Counted from the stretch's first letter, positions 51,506-63,941 are shown. The stretch: DNA of 64,000 nucleotides from Stramonita haemastoma (GCA_030674155.1 CM060317.1:36727520-36791519), one strand, 5' to 3'. Made by a program: numbers and translations. The notes: generated from the sequence alone by a model not told the origin.

Positions 51506-52215
51506 CTTTTCTTCCTTTCTTTTTATGTTTTCAATACTGTTTTCCTTCCTGGTTTTTTTTTTGTTTTTCTGTCTATTTTTCTTTCCTTCTGATGCCAATA
51601 TTTCCCTTTTTTTATATATAAATTCTTCTTTTTATCTTGCTTTTCCTGTCTGCTTTTTGTGTTTTATGTGTTTGCCATTTTTATTTTGCTTTTGTTTCGC
51701 TGTCATCGCAGTTTAGTTTTAATCCCTTTTCTGTTGTTGTTGGGGTTTTTTTGCTCTATATTCAAACATGATTAGAAAAAGGCTCTAATTTGCGTGCCAC
51801 TTTTTTGTTTTTTTATCTCTATCACATACAGCATACAATTTTTTCCTGGAGTGAACATGTCCTTTGTATGTACATGTATCTATTATATATGTATGCATAT
51901 ATGTATATATATATATGTATATATATATATGTATATATTATACATAATATATAATTATATACATATACATATATTGTATGTATGTATTTCTATATATGTA
52001 TTTATATTTACATTGTGTGTCAGTGTATGTGTGTGTAAGTGTGTGTGCGTGCGTGCAAACGTGCGTGCGTGCGTGCGTGCAAGTGTGTGTGTGTGTGTGT
52101 GTGCGCGTGCGTGCGTGTGTGCGTGCGTGCGTACGTGAGTGTGTGTGTGTATCTGTGTGTGGCGTGTGTATATGTGTTTGTGTGTGTGTGTGTGTTTGTG
52201 TGCGTGTGTTGTGTT
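51506..52215. repeat. T-rich spacer, (TA)n and (TG)n/(GCGT)n
   Basis: 51506-51885 is T-rich and unassigned, 51885-52010 is TATG/TA and 52015-52210 is TG with GCGTGCGT patches. Confidence 0.8.
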
Positions 52216-52589
52216 ACTAGTAACATAAAACACAAAAGATAGCCATACAATAAACAAAAAGACAATGACACTAGCTGAAAATTAATAATGCATAATACAA
52301 AATCAGCATAATAAAAGTTGACGTCTGCTTAACATTCGAACTGCTTATCAAAATCATTTCTGTATCTAAACCAAGATAACCCCGTGTATGATGAAAGGGT
52401 GTTGCAGGGGGAAGAAGGGGGGGGGGATATAGAGAGAAGGGTCATGAAACAAATGAGACACCCTGTGAACACATGTCACCATTTTGACAGTCCGCCTGTC
52501 TATTTCTGTAGGCCAGCAACATATTGATGCCATTCGCTATGAAATGAATTGTAGACTGGTATGTGCTCGAGTTAACATCTTGGTTGTAT
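52216..52589. other. Unassigned
   Basis: Nothing recognised apart from a short G-run at ~52418. Confidence 0.4.
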
Positions 52590-53100
52590 GGTGTGTGTGT
52601 GTGTGTGAGGAGAGAGAGAAGGGGGGGGTAGGTACAGAGACAAGAGAGAGCTAGAGATACATAGACAGAGAAAGAAACAGATATACAGACAGAGAGACGT
52701 AGACGTAGACAGAGAGACAGAAACAGAGAGAGAGAGAGGAGAGAGAGAAGGGGTAGAGAGGGAGACAGAAGCAGACAGAGACAGAGATACAGGGAGACAG
52801 AGAGACAGAGACGGAGATACAGAGAAAGTAAAGAAGGGAGAAACAGAGACGGAGACGCAAGAGGGGGAGGAGAGACAGATAGACACATCCAGAATATGAG
52901 ACAGAAACAGGGTCAGAGACAAGAAACAGTGCCAGAGACACAAAACCCGGAGCTAAAAAAAAAAAACCAATAAAAAAGACAAAAGACAGAAATACGAAAA
53001 GAAAGAAAAATCACAAAAAAAAGCTCAGAGACATCGACACACAAAAAGAAAAAAAAAACCATAAACAACAACATCAACGACAACAACAACGAAAAAAACA
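52590..53100. repeat. GA/GACA-rich then A-rich DNA
   Basis: 52590-52925 is GAGA/GACA; 52950-53100 is A-rich with ACAAC words. Confidence 0.85.
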
Positions 53101-53144
53101 AGGAGCACGTCTCGTTAACTTCAAACTTTTGCCGTCTGTTGCAG

Positions 53145-53407
53145 GGAATTAGATGATCTTCAACAATTCCTGCTCCTCCTCCTCCGACTGCTTTTTTCTG
53201 TTTACTACCAAGTGTTCTTGCCCCGGGTGAAGTGGAATTGCATCAAAGTGTGCCGCCTGCTGAGAAAGTCTTCCTTCCATCTTTTTATTTTGGCCTGGCC
53301 TTTCCTGCTTCATCCCTCGACAGCGGAAATCTCTCCCTGATTAAGAGAGGCTGAGCCTGCTAAGCCTCTGCCTGCCTGCTGCCTGAAGGGGCGAGCTTTT
53401 TCTAAAG
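53145..53407 (+). other. Possible spliced exon
   Basis: A complex-sequence island lies between an acceptor-like CCGTCTGTTGCAG (to 53144) and a donor-like AAAG|GTAAGA (53407/53408). One frame (starting GAA at 53146) is open for about 65 codons, Leu-rich at its start, to a TGA near 53340. No family is recognised. Splice-like borders can occur by chance, so this may equally be a non-coding exon or nothing. Confidence 0.2.
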
Positions 53408-53511
53408 GTAAGATGGATTTAGGGCATTGTTGAACTGCACTGACGTGTCTGTCGTTTATGGTACGGTGATTTAAAAAGAATCTGAAAGCTTGATTCAAAG
53501 TTTTGTTCCTG

Positions 53512-53719
53512 TTGTTGTTGTTTGCTGTTGTTGTTGTTGTTGTTGTTGATGATGTTTTTGTTTGTTATTGTTGTTGTTGTTGTTGTTTTGCGGCTGCTGC
53601 TGCTGCTGCTGTTGCTGCTGCTGGCTGCTGCTGTGCTGCTGCTGCTGGCTAGCTGCTGCTGTTTTAATTCTTTCGTTACTGGTGGGATTCTCCTCGTTAT
53701 TGTTGTTGTTTTGTTGTTC

Positions 53720-53751
<32 letters not shown>

Positions 53752-53835
53752 TTTGTAGGTGTTGCTGTTGTGTTCTTCTCGCTGTTGTTGTTCTTGTTGC
53801 TGCTGTTGCAGCTACTGCTGTCGTTTTTATTGCAT
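53512..53835. repeat. (TTG)n/(CTG)n trinucleotide block
   Basis: TTG and CTG runs with interruptions (CTGGCTGCTG and a unique patch 53664-53695). Poly-Q or poly-L frames across it are artefacts. Confidence 0.85.
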
Positions 53836-53939
53836 TCCCTAATTTACGCACTTTAGGGGTTACCTAGAACACGCACGCTGCCTCACTCAATTCACTAAAA
53901 ATCATTGGGAGATATTGCTGAGTACACCTTTAATGACAG

Positions 53940-54120
53940 GTTTGCATGCACGGAAGTTTTCAAATGCTATACCATATAGACAGCCATATTCCGACTTGAA
54001 AATATTTTTTTCCTACATTATTGAAGAACACTATATTGTTATGCTAAGACCTTGTCATGATAGGAAAATAATCTCAATAATTTCAAGCCATAACATGCGT
54101 GTTAAAGTAGGTCGGCTTAC
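53940..54120 (-). repeat. Signature M repeat, reverse copy
   Basis: GACAGCCATATTCCGACTTG and GTTATGCTAAGACCTTGTCA are the diagnostic words. Confidence 0.55.
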
Positions 54121-54284
54121 GTATACGTACTTTGCTTACATTCATGATTAACAAAGATTCTAGCATGGAAGAAGCAAAGTTTGAGTCAGTCGGAAAATGA
54201 TTTAAAACAAGTACAATTTCGGCCCCAGCCAGAAGTTTTATCAGTGATAGGTAAGTTGCACTGAAATGTTATGTTGTGACGTGT

Positions 54285-54405
54285 TTAGTTGAGATTGTCT
54301 TGAGCCATGACAGACTCTTAGCATGGCAATCTTCATTCTCCTTTGAAAAAGGAACAAGAAATCCTCTGAAGTCAGAGACCAGCTGTTACGTGGTGGGGCG
54401 CTGGA
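54285..54405 (+). repeat. Signature M repeat, forward copy
   Basis: GAGATTGTCTTGAGCCATGA and CCTCTGAAGTCAGAGACCAG. It faces the reverse copy 165 bp to its left, giving an inverted pair. Confidence 0.5.
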
Positions 54406-54674
54406 AAGGAGTCATTGACCTAAACTTCACGTTCCGTGAATTTCAGTCTCACAAGTGATTCAAGGTAAAATGAATCAGTTAACCACAGTACTTACTTTGG
54501 GTGGCATGATAAGTAATGCAGCAGTAATAACAACAACTAAAAGTGTGGATGAATTACGTATGTTGAAAAAGCACATTATCATTACCACTGAACCTGAGAA
54601 AACAGAAAATTGACAAAAATAATCTGGTACAACATAGCTAAAGAAACCAGCATATATAATGGTTGCGATAGACT

Positions 54675-54905
54675 GGATGGATGATGATGATGATGGATGA
54701 TGGATGGATATGACTGGATGATAGTAGTAGTATGAGATAGTATAGTCGAGCGACAGTAGGAGCAGCGGACTGCAGAACAGTAGCGGTAGCAATTTAACAG
54801 TAGTAGTAGTGCAGTATAGGTGCAGTAGTAGATAGTAGTAGTAGTAGTAGTAGTAAGTAGTAGTAGTAGTAGTAGTAGTAGTATAGTATGTAGTGTTGTT
54901 GTTTG
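54675..54905. repeat. (GAT)n and (TAG)n
   Basis: GATG-based at 54675-54720, then GTAGTA-based to 54892. Confidence 0.85.
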
Positions 54906-55454
54906 GTGTGTTGTTTGCTGTGTTGTTGTTCAAAGAACTGAAAAAGTATTATAACCTTGTTATTGTTGCTGTTGTTGTCGTCATTGCTGGTTTGTTTTCG
55001 TCGTTCCTCATTTTTCATTCTAGTTAATTTTTCTGTTGTTCCTTCTGCTACCACTGTAGATGCTTATGCATGGTGGTAGTGGAGGTAACAGAAACTTGAA
55101 TAAGCAGTCAGAGAAAAAAAAAGTAATATGAGGATGAACTGAAAGGAGAAGATGTAACATAAATCTGTGTGCAGAACCATCAGACCCTTTTATGGTAATG
55201 AATCCCAAAAAGATGCCTGCAATAAATGCCCCGATCTATCCGCGACCTTTAAAGAGGAAGACGTGACATCAAGAGCGGGTTGATGGCCCAAATGATGTTC
55301 ATTAGCTCACTTATGATACTGGTTGTAAAAGCAGTCAAAAGCGTGCGTGTAAACAAGCTAGTAAATTTATCCTGTATTACACTGTCAGCTTGGGTGAATG
55401 CGCTTACGTGCGTGCAGGAATGCGCACTGTTACACAGACACACTCACAGATACA
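54906..55454. other. Unassigned
   Basis: GTT/TGTTG-rich at 54893-54990; nothing else recognised. Confidence 0.4.
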
Positions 55455-55670
55455 CAGATGTGTGTGTGTTATTGTGTGCGTGTGAGTGTGGTGTGTGTGC
55501 GTACGTTTGTGTGTTGTGTGTGTGAGAGAGAGAGGAGAGAGAGAACAAGAGCAAGCAGGCAAATTTTTTATCGAGTTGTAAGCTGTGCACAGAGAGAGAG
55601 ACGAGGAGAGAACGAGAGAGAGGAAGGACAGAGGAGAGAGAGATAGAGAGAGAGGAGGGAGAGAGATTTC
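55455..55670. repeat. (TG)n and (GA)n
   Basis: 55455-55522 TG, 55523-55545 GA, then a spacer and GA/GAGG to 55670. Confidence 0.85.
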
Positions 55671-56989
55671 GACTTAAGTGTCCCAAAGTTGCAGCAAGTA
55701 TACGTGACGCTATAGGCAAAGCGCCTCTGTAGGTGACTGATAGAAGACAACAAGCCTGCCTGCCAGACAGTGATTCTTCCAGCAGAAGAAGCCCCCAGTC
55801 TATGATGTGGCCAGTGGTTATAGGTACCTCTTTCCCTTAGTTACCCCTAGACTGATGTGCTGTCTGGGGGAGATACAGGCAATTACCTTGGTGATACCCA
55901 TGTGCATAGAAGTGCACATCAAGGCTGTCTGTCTGAGCTCCTAGGATGCAGCTGTAAGTAACAAGTTAAGCCTTGAGTGTTCTGCAGTCTGCTGTATGAT
56001 TATGGTGAGAGCAAAGTGTTCTAGATTTGTCACTCAGCTAAATTTGCTCTGTTATTAGGTTCACAGCTGCACTCTGAGTGGGTTGTCACATTGCATACGC
56101 TATGTATGCATGTGTGCTCTGCACTTACGAAGATGAAGACTGCATAAACCTTGGGGGTATACATCCTTACATGTTCATGGATACATTCAGCACTTGGTTT
56201 TCTATCTTGTGTGATTTGTATACTGTCATGATTCATAAGCTTTGAAACAACTAGGATGGTAAGAAAACAGCAAGGCACTTTTGTTTTTGTTTTGTTATTT
56301 ATTAATCAGAAGAATGCGGTATTCTTCCAGCATTTAACATACTGAGGCTGGATACTTATAATATTGAATACATGGCTTCCTTGCGTGATAACATCGTATG
56401 CAAATTTATTTCCCTAGTGGGTGACAGATAACTCAACCTAGGGAACTAATTCATCCACTTTAGCACTCACGTGAAACGTAGTGTGGAACACTGAGGGGGA
56501 AAGACCTGAAACCAGAATGAAACTTTTGAACAGAGATCAAAGACTAGCCTTGAAAATATTTATGACGACTGTGAGAAGAGGAAACTATGATAATTAATGA
56601 TCTTGTCCACGATGGAACTCGCGAAAATTACTGATGATCACCGTTGGTAGTAATGAAATTAAGTTATTTGCATTCCAAATGTAATCAGAAAAGTGAAAAA
56701 TATGTGATTGTGACTATGGCTCTGATATCAGGATTATGTAAATGTATCTTTAACTATTTGAAGTGTGTTAGAGATTAAACGTAAACCACTGTCTGCTAGT
56801 AATATAGCAAGGTATGTACTATAACTTTGATTCTGGTAGTTAATTGTGGACTCTATTACTACATATTCCGATACTTTATTATGAACTCCAAAACTGCTGA
56901 AAAAAATATAGTTTAAAGTGAATTTTATGTGCCAAAATGTTAACCAAAAGTTTGTCGTAATTGCCAAATTGATCATATCTTATTTTCAG
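55671..56989. other. Unassigned
   Basis: About 1.3 kb of non-repetitive DNA with no recognisable gene, RNA or repeat family member. Confidence 0.45.
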
Positions 56990-57540
56990 GATTGTCGAAC
57001 TATTGTTGTCTCTCTCATATGAGCGAAAATGCGTTGTACTGCTGTTAAGCGTCTGACAAGTCAGGCCCATGGTATTGACTTTGGTGTGAAAGAGAACTGC
57101 TATTTTCTTTTCTAAAAATCTTTCTGGAATAAAAGGTAAGCGAACGGACTAAGAAGAGAGAAGGCAGACAAGAAGGCACAGGAAGTACAGGATCAAGGCA
57201 GAAACTAAGAGAGAATAGAAGAGGAGGGAATTCCTAGCACAGAATTTCCTGAAGGTGGTGATGCTATTGTATATGGCAACGTTCTGGTGGCTCCTGTGAC
57301 GGTACTGGAACCATTCGTATCGGTCATTGCCTTTCCCAATGGATCATTCCAGTGGCGTGAGAGAGGGGGGGGGGGTCTGCTGCATGGGTAACAGCTTGCC
57401 CTCCATACATACTTGCCCAGGCTTTGCGCTCTAAAGACTAGAGCGCAACTCCATAGTCTTCCGAAACTGATGGGTGGCCTCTAAGGTGATGCTATTCATT
57501 CTGACAGGTCCCCGGCATCTCTACGGGGGATCATGGTTTA
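56990..57540 (+). repeat. Dispersed family B, copy 5, split by an insertion
   Basis: The left part 56990-57268 (GAGCGAAAATGCGTTGTACT, GTCTGACAAGTCAGGCCC, GGGAATTCCTAGCACAG) is interrupted at GGTGATGCTATT. It resumes at 57485 with the same 12 bases and CATTCTGACAGGTCCC. Confidence 0.8.
57269..57484 (+). mobile_element. Unclassified retroposon inserted in family B
   Basis: This 216-bp insert is flanked by perfect 12-bp duplications GGTGATGCTATT (57257-57268 and 57485-57496). It aligns with 38820-39010. It starts GTATATGGCAACG, internal to the longer copy, so it is 5'-truncated, and ends CTGATGGGTGGCCTCTAA. Truncation plus variable-length duplication indicate target-primed reverse transcription. 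Confidence 0.85.
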
Positions 57541-57619
57541 GTTCCTGGATCAAATGTGGCGTCAGCTTTGATTTAGCTCTCTCTGTCATTTGGGTTGGAA
57601 GAAATAGGAATAATACAAC

Positions 57620-58138
<519 letters not shown>

Positions 58139-60056
58139 GCTCTAATCAGGTATTAGAATCTTATTTTTTCCCCCATCACGAACGAATACTACTTTTATTA
58201 CGAGATGGAACACTGTGTATGTTAATAGTTGCGCATTGCAATCGAATAATCGTGATGTTTTATCTCGTTAAAAAATATCCTGGGCTACTGCCAGTAACTG
58301 TTCAGTTTTGGGTGATACACGTGTTTAATCGTCCTTGTGCTTAGTACATAGCCACTGATATATCTCCAGTTCCGAACATAAGAAATGAAGGCAAACTCTT
58401 TGTATGAAGAAGTAAAACAAACTACACCCCATGTTATTACTTTCTCACATGCATAGTTTTAACTAACCTTTAATCATTAAGGGTGAGTGGGATATTAAAA
58501 TAAACCAGACAAACCAGAATTGGAAACAGAGACTCAGTAAACTTCAGACCTAGAAAACCATAATAAATATAAAAAGACAAGGAAGTAATGGAATCCCTCT
58601 TCTATTGCGAGATTCGCAGAAGCACTAGGAGAAGGAAATGCTAGTTAAGCCCTCAGAAGCTGATGTAGGCGTCTGTTCTCTTCCTGCCAGTGAAATATGA
58701 GTGAGTAGGAGATGCACACGGTCTGGAGTCTGGGTGTCTCTTCCGTCTGTGGGTTTGCCAGACGTAGCTGCTTGCACGATAAGAGCGATTGCCTGGGACA
58801 GGCTAATGACGGTGTGATCCCTTACAGAAACAGCAATGCTGCACAGAACTGGCCCGTTTTGTATAGTTATGTGTTTAGTCGTTTCTGATCTCTGAGTACA
58901 TTTATAATCCATGATACGTCCTCAGTTCCAACATTAAAAGTTACTTTCTTGGCATAGCCATATATTAATTTAAAAACCTACTTTTCAACTACTTTTTCAT
59001 TATCTGAATTTATCTGTGACAGGTATTTGCTTGTTTACTGCTTTTTATGTTTGGCTTGTAATCCAAGTGAATTTGTATGTTCATGATATAATAGATAATT
59101 CGAATTAAATTGCCTGTAATCATTATCATCATAATAAAAAGGTAAAGTAGGGAAATTATTATGATCTCTTTTTTTTTTAATAAAAACTGCACTGAAGCGG
59201 TTCAGTACATTTGAGACAATAAGAAATAAACCTAAAATAACAAAGAAACCAACGAATACTTCTTCGAATGGGAGATTTACACCAAAGAAAAGTAACCTTA
59301 AACCTAGCAACGTGAAAGCTAATCAAGTCCTCAGAAGCTGTTGTTGGCGCCTGGTCTTCCTGTTAGTAAGACTTGAGTGACTAGAGGCAATTCAAAGTGG
59401 ACACCCCCAAAAACATAACCATGGATAGTAACGTTGTTCTTGGCACTGTCGGTGTTTTGCCCAGGTTTCTGTTCCACACACAATGAAGACACTACTTGGG
59501 GTAAGAATGGCTGCTCGCCTCTGGCAGTCTGATAGTTATGTTGCTATCTAAACAAAACGAGTTGCTGCCAATAACTGGCTACTTGTATAGGACTGTTTTC
59601 AGTTGCTTCTGGTGTGAGCATATAGTCAACGCTCTAGCAGTAAATTGGCAGGAAATTCAACCTCTTCCTCTTAACGTAGAGAACCAGACATCTTAACATT
59701 ATGCGTTTAGCTAAGTTTTTGTTCTGTTGTAAGTGTGTATAATGTATGCTTTTAAAAAAGCATAGTTTCATTTAAACGAACACAAAAGTATAAGAGCGGA
59801 GGGGGGGATGCATTTGATGCGCCTCTCATAAGCTTACATCGAAAAGAGTTCTACGAAAGAGAAATACGTATATATAGGTAAGGTAGACGACTAAAAGAAC
59901 ACGGCTGATGATTTGTAGTTACCGGCCGGTTTTATTGGCTAGTTTTCCTTGGAGTTTTGGTCTGTTGTCTGTTCCCTGTGAAAACTTTGCAAAACAGGAC
60001 GCACACTGTAATGAGAATGGCTGTGTCTGGCAGATTCATCATATGTATATATACAT
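58139..60056 (+). repeat. Probable diverged ~650-bp tandem units
   Basis: Words recur in order: CCTCAGAAGCTGATGTAGGC (~58650) and CCTCAGAAGCTGTTGTTGGC (~59329); TACTGCCAGTAACTG (~58286) and GCTGCCAATAACTGG (~59563); CATAGCCACTGATATATCTC, TTATAATCCATGATACGTCC and CATATAGTCAACGCTC. The units are poorly conserved and no coding frame is preserved. The remainder is unassigned. Confidence 0.35.
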
Positions 60057-60066
60057 TGTCTCTCTC

Positions 60067-60153
<87 letters not shown>

Positions 60154-60155
60154 CA
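60057..60155. repeat. Perfect palindrome around (TA)n
   Basis: TGTCTCTCTCATATA at 60057-60071 is exactly complementary to TATATGAGAGAGACA at 60141-60155, with (TA)n between. The whole ~99 bp can fold into one long hairpin. Confidence 0.85.
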
Positions 60156-60287
60156 GAGAACAGAGATAGAGTAGACTGCAAATGGAAGTGCGAATGCGAA
60201 AAGTTTATTCAGATTTTATACCAGAGACCATTTCTGTTGGGGGGGGGTTACACATAATCATGAACATAATATGATATTATCTTTTGA

Positions 60288-60305
60288 AGAGAGAGAGAGA
60301 GAGAG

Positions 60306-60388
<83 letters not shown>

Positions 60389-60474
60389 GGCGGGGGGAAC
60401 CAATTAGCACTCACTTTCCTGTAGGATCTGACCATCTTGTCTCAGCTCTAAGACCGGAAATTGTGCTTTCCCCC

Positions 60475-60563
<89 letters not shown>
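60288..60563. repeat. (GA)n and (CT)n in opposing order
   Basis: 60288-60384 is (GA)n, 60385-60477 a unique spacer and 60478-60562 (CT)n, so the two tracts are themselves an inverted pair. Confidence 0.95.
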
Positions 60564-60565
<2 letters not shown>

Positions 60566-60769
60566 GTATATTTATATTAATATTTATTTATTTATGTCAT
60601 ATATATAAATATATATAGTATGATTATATATTTAGTGCGTGTATATCTGTGGTGTGCAGCGTGTGATGGTGTGTATGTGTGTTGTGTGTGTGTGTGTGTG
60701 TGTGTGTGGTGGGGTTGTGTCTGCGTCTGTGTGTGTGTTCGAGTGTATGGGTGGGTGTATAGCTACAAA
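60564..60769. repeat. TA-rich patch and (TG)n
   Basis: 60564-60635 is TA/TTTA-rich; 60668-60745 is (TG)n with GGT interruptions. Confidence 0.85.
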
Positions 60770-61219
60770 AAAAGAGAACATCTGCCTGTGATAGACAGCT
60801 GAAAAGCAGTGCCACAGTGCGATTAGAGAAACTGTATGTCGGAGAAAAGTACAGGCAGTAGAGATTAAATGCTCCAGAGACTCCTTGGCATCTCCTACAG
60901 ATACCACATAAGCAACGAGGCAGTGCATAACAAAATCCAGCAAACCTTTGGTCCCTACGAAAACCGTCTATCAATCGTAAAGAAGATTAAACTTACATGG
61001 TTAAGGCATGTCAAAAGATCAAAAGGACTTGTAAAAAGCAATACTGCAAGGCACTGTCCTAGGAGGAAGAAAAAGACGCAGACCAAGGAAGAGATGGGAG
61101 GACAACATCAGTGAATGGACAGGCCTAGACCTCAACCAAATTTTGAGGAAGGCAGAACAAAGGAATGGAGAGAACTGGTAGTCAAGTCTTCAGGGGTGCC
61201 CCCGCGGTCGCCAGACTAA
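60770..61219 (+). mobile_element. 3' end of an RTE-like LINE (C-terminus of the reverse transcriptase ORF)
   Basis: Frames together give E-I-K-C, R-L-L-G-I-S-Y (~60872), I-Q-Q-T-F-G-P-Y-E (~60930), K-L-T-W-L-R-H-V (~60986), I-L-Q-G-T-V, R-W-E-D-N-I-S-E-W-T-G-L (~61095-61130) and E-L-V-V-K-S-S then P-P-R-S-P-D and TAA at 61217-61219. This is the conserved region after the reverse transcriptase of RTE-like LINEs. Three one-base shifts (near 60873, 61037 and 61161) break it. The rest of the element is missing 5', as usual. Clade is from memory. Confidence 0.8.
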
Positions 61220-61285
61220 GGGAAGATAAGATACAGACAGACGATAGATAGACAGAAGATAGACAGATAGATAGATAGATAGATG

Positions 61286-61317
<32 letters not shown>

Positions 61318-61440
61318 GATAGATAGATAGATAGTGTAGATGATGGATGGAGGATGGAGGACGGACGGACGGACGGACGGACGGACGGACGGACGGACGG
61401 ACGACGACAGACAGACGGACAGACAGGACAGACGGACAGA
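61220..61440. repeat. LINE tail: (GATA)n, (GGAC)n, (GACA)n
   Basis: About five bases after the LINE stop codon the sequence becomes simple: GATA/GACA to 61258, (GATA)n 61259-61334, GGAT 61335-61358, (GGAC)n 61359-61403 and GACA/GGAC to 61441. Confidence 0.9.
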
Positions 61441-61849
61441 CAGATAATGTTGGTCAAATTCTGATAGCAAGTAGAGGCAGCAAATACTTCTGCCCTTCTC
61501 TCTTTTGCATAATTGTACTTAATCATCCTTCCAGATGACATCATTTTGATATCAGTATATTAGTATATTGTTACGTAAAAAAAAGGTAGGTGTGTTTTTC
61601 TTTTTTCTGAGCACTCTTTGTGTTATTTTTTTGTCATCAAATTTTGTCAAAGGTAGCATGTCCATTGATATGATTAAATTCTACGAATATCCTTCATTAG
61701 CAAAATTAATTTAGTTTACAGAAAAAGTCCAGACCATACCCCTTTTAAGCTGTATACAAGTAAAGTACTAATCAAAACTGTTCGAGTTGTAACACTATTT
61801 GAAAAATAAGATTTTTTGGCTTAACTGAAATAACGCTCTAAATGATTAT
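61441..61849. other. Unassigned
   Basis: AT-rich, no recognisable feature. Confidence 0.4.
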
Positions 61850-62500
61850 TATCCTAACAGGAAAATCTTCATCAAGTTTGAAATTGCTTGCTCTGGGACA
61901 ATGACTGGGTGTTTCTTTTTGTTTTTTTTTGTGGTTTTTATTTATCTTTTGTTTTCCTTTTTAAGTTGAAAAGGAATGAACTGGATATGAAAACCATGAA
62001 AGAAAAGAAATGGGAAAAAAGAAAAGCAATGCATTGTGTGGTTAACAGAAAATGATTCAGTTTTGCTGGTTGTAAACAAATAGGAAACATGCTCTTGATT
62101 TGTCTAGATTGGGTAAAATTATTCTTCATTAACCAAGGTTACCATTTCGAGCAAAAAAAATCAGACCATATCTTATTGAAGCCGTGTTAAAACTGACTTG
62201 TTGACAAAAACGGTTTTTACTTGTATATCTGTTGAAAAATAAAGAAATTGTTTGCTAAATTTAGCGTGTTCTAGATTGTATATTCTTTTCTAAACTGCAG
62301 GCTTTTGTAAAGAGAAAAAGCTTCATCCAGTTTGAAATTGCTTCGTCTGAGATGATGACAGGTTTTGTTCTTTAATAAACAAAACAAGAATGACAGAGAG
62401 AAAAAAAGAATGAAAGAAAAAAAAATAACAAAAGAAAAGAAGCAAAGCGTTATGATTAACAAAAAAATTTAACAGTTTTGCTGAGTGTCTGAACTAAACA
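61850..62500 (+). repeat. Diverged ~450-bp direct duplication
   Basis: TCTTCATCAAGTTTGAAATTG (about 61866) and CTTCATCCAGTTTGAAATTG (about 62320), and TTCAGTTTTGCTGGTTG (62056) and AACAGTTTTGCTGAGTG (62470), recur in the same order and orientation with a purine-rich middle. Confidence 0.55.
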
Positions 62501-63043
62501 TGGTCAATATTATCAGGCAAATAGATTCATCTTTTATTCATGTATTTGTTGGTTTGTGTGAACTCTTGTTTGTTTATGCAACATGAGTTCACGCCATACT
62601 AAATTACAAAATCGAAAAAAGGAAGAAACAACAGACAAAATTGAAAAGGACCCTTAAATGGAAAAAAGAGGAATAATGAAAGATTGCAAACCAGTCAGGA
62701 AAGCGCAATCACAATATAACCCAAAAAAATGACAGAAAAGGCATTGACAAATAAGATTAGGGGAAAAAACTAAAGATCAGAAAGTTAAAATGCAATCACT
62801 ATACAACAAAAAACTGACAACCCAAACTGCGACATTCCCTTATGAGAAGCTAACAATTTACTTGAAAACTCGATCCAAAATAATACAAACAACAGGTCAT
62901 GCCATCGTTGCACAGTTGATAATCTCGTCTGAAAGAAACTAGTTTTGCTGTTTGTTTATCTTTGCTTTCTTGTTTTTTTTTTTCCCTATGCAATAGCTGT
63001 TTACGTCGTTTCGATTAGCCATTGCATGACAAATACCCATGTT
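62501..63043. other. Unassigned
   Basis: A-rich, no recognisable feature. Confidence 0.4.
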
Positions 63044-63569
63044 CAACACACACACACATACACACACACGCAAACCCGACACACACCACACCACACCACA
63101 CACACACACAACACACACCACACAACAACACACACAGTACGCGCACGCCGCACGCACACAAACACATTTATAAACCATGCTCACGTGCACACCCAAACGC
63201 CCCCTCTCGTCTTCTGTTGTCTGATGTCGTTGTGTCTGTCTTCTGTCTGTCTGTCTGTTTGTCTCTGTCTCTGTCTCGTCTCTCTGTCCTGTCTCGCCTC
63301 TGCTCCTGTCTCTTGTCTCTCTTCTCCTCTTCCCTACTCTCATCATCATCTCTCTCCTCCTCTCCTCTCTCTCTCTCCTTGTGTTGTATGTGTGGGTTGT
63401 GTGGTGTGTGGTGTGTGTGTGGTTGTGGTGTGGTGTGTGTGTGGGTGGTTGATGGATTAAAAACAGTAAGCCGCCACTGAGTGATTTCATTACTGATCAG
63501 GAGATCTAACCACCTCTCACTAAAAGAATAATAACACAGTTGAACATCACGCAGCTCATCACGCATGTG

Positions 63570-63624
<55 letters not shown>

Positions 63625-63662
63625 CACACACACACACACACACACACACAACCACACACACA
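63044..63662. repeat. (CA)n, CT-rich, GT-rich and (CA)n tracts
   Basis: 63044-63160 CA with C-rich variants, 63225-63380 TCTG/TCTC, 63381-63450 TGTG/GGTG and 63572-63662 (CA)n. Short unique spacers lie between. Confidence 0.85.
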
Positions 63663-63934
63663 ACACTGTATTTGTAAACTGTATTGTGGTGCAGGATACG
63701 AATAGTCATATCTCTTTGTGATATCTAAAACCATGTACCTGTGTGCCTAATCTATCTGGACCATTGTCTGAACCTCGCGTTTGTGGACATTGTTAACTAA
63801 GAACCGAATTCATTTTAGTTTAAGTGCTTATTTTAACTTTATCTGCTGTTCACTATATCATTTTCTGTTCAGTTTGGGGGTTTTGTTGTTTTTTTGTCTA
63901 AAATCATTAATGTAATAGACGTAACTGAAGAACA

Positions 63935-63941
<7 letters not shown>
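63663..63941. other. Unassigned
   Basis: No recognisable feature. Confidence 0.4.

Noticed and set aside
58625..58912. 95-codon minus-strand frame
   Set aside because: Lies in weakly repeated DNA and its counterpart near 59.3 kb is not open.
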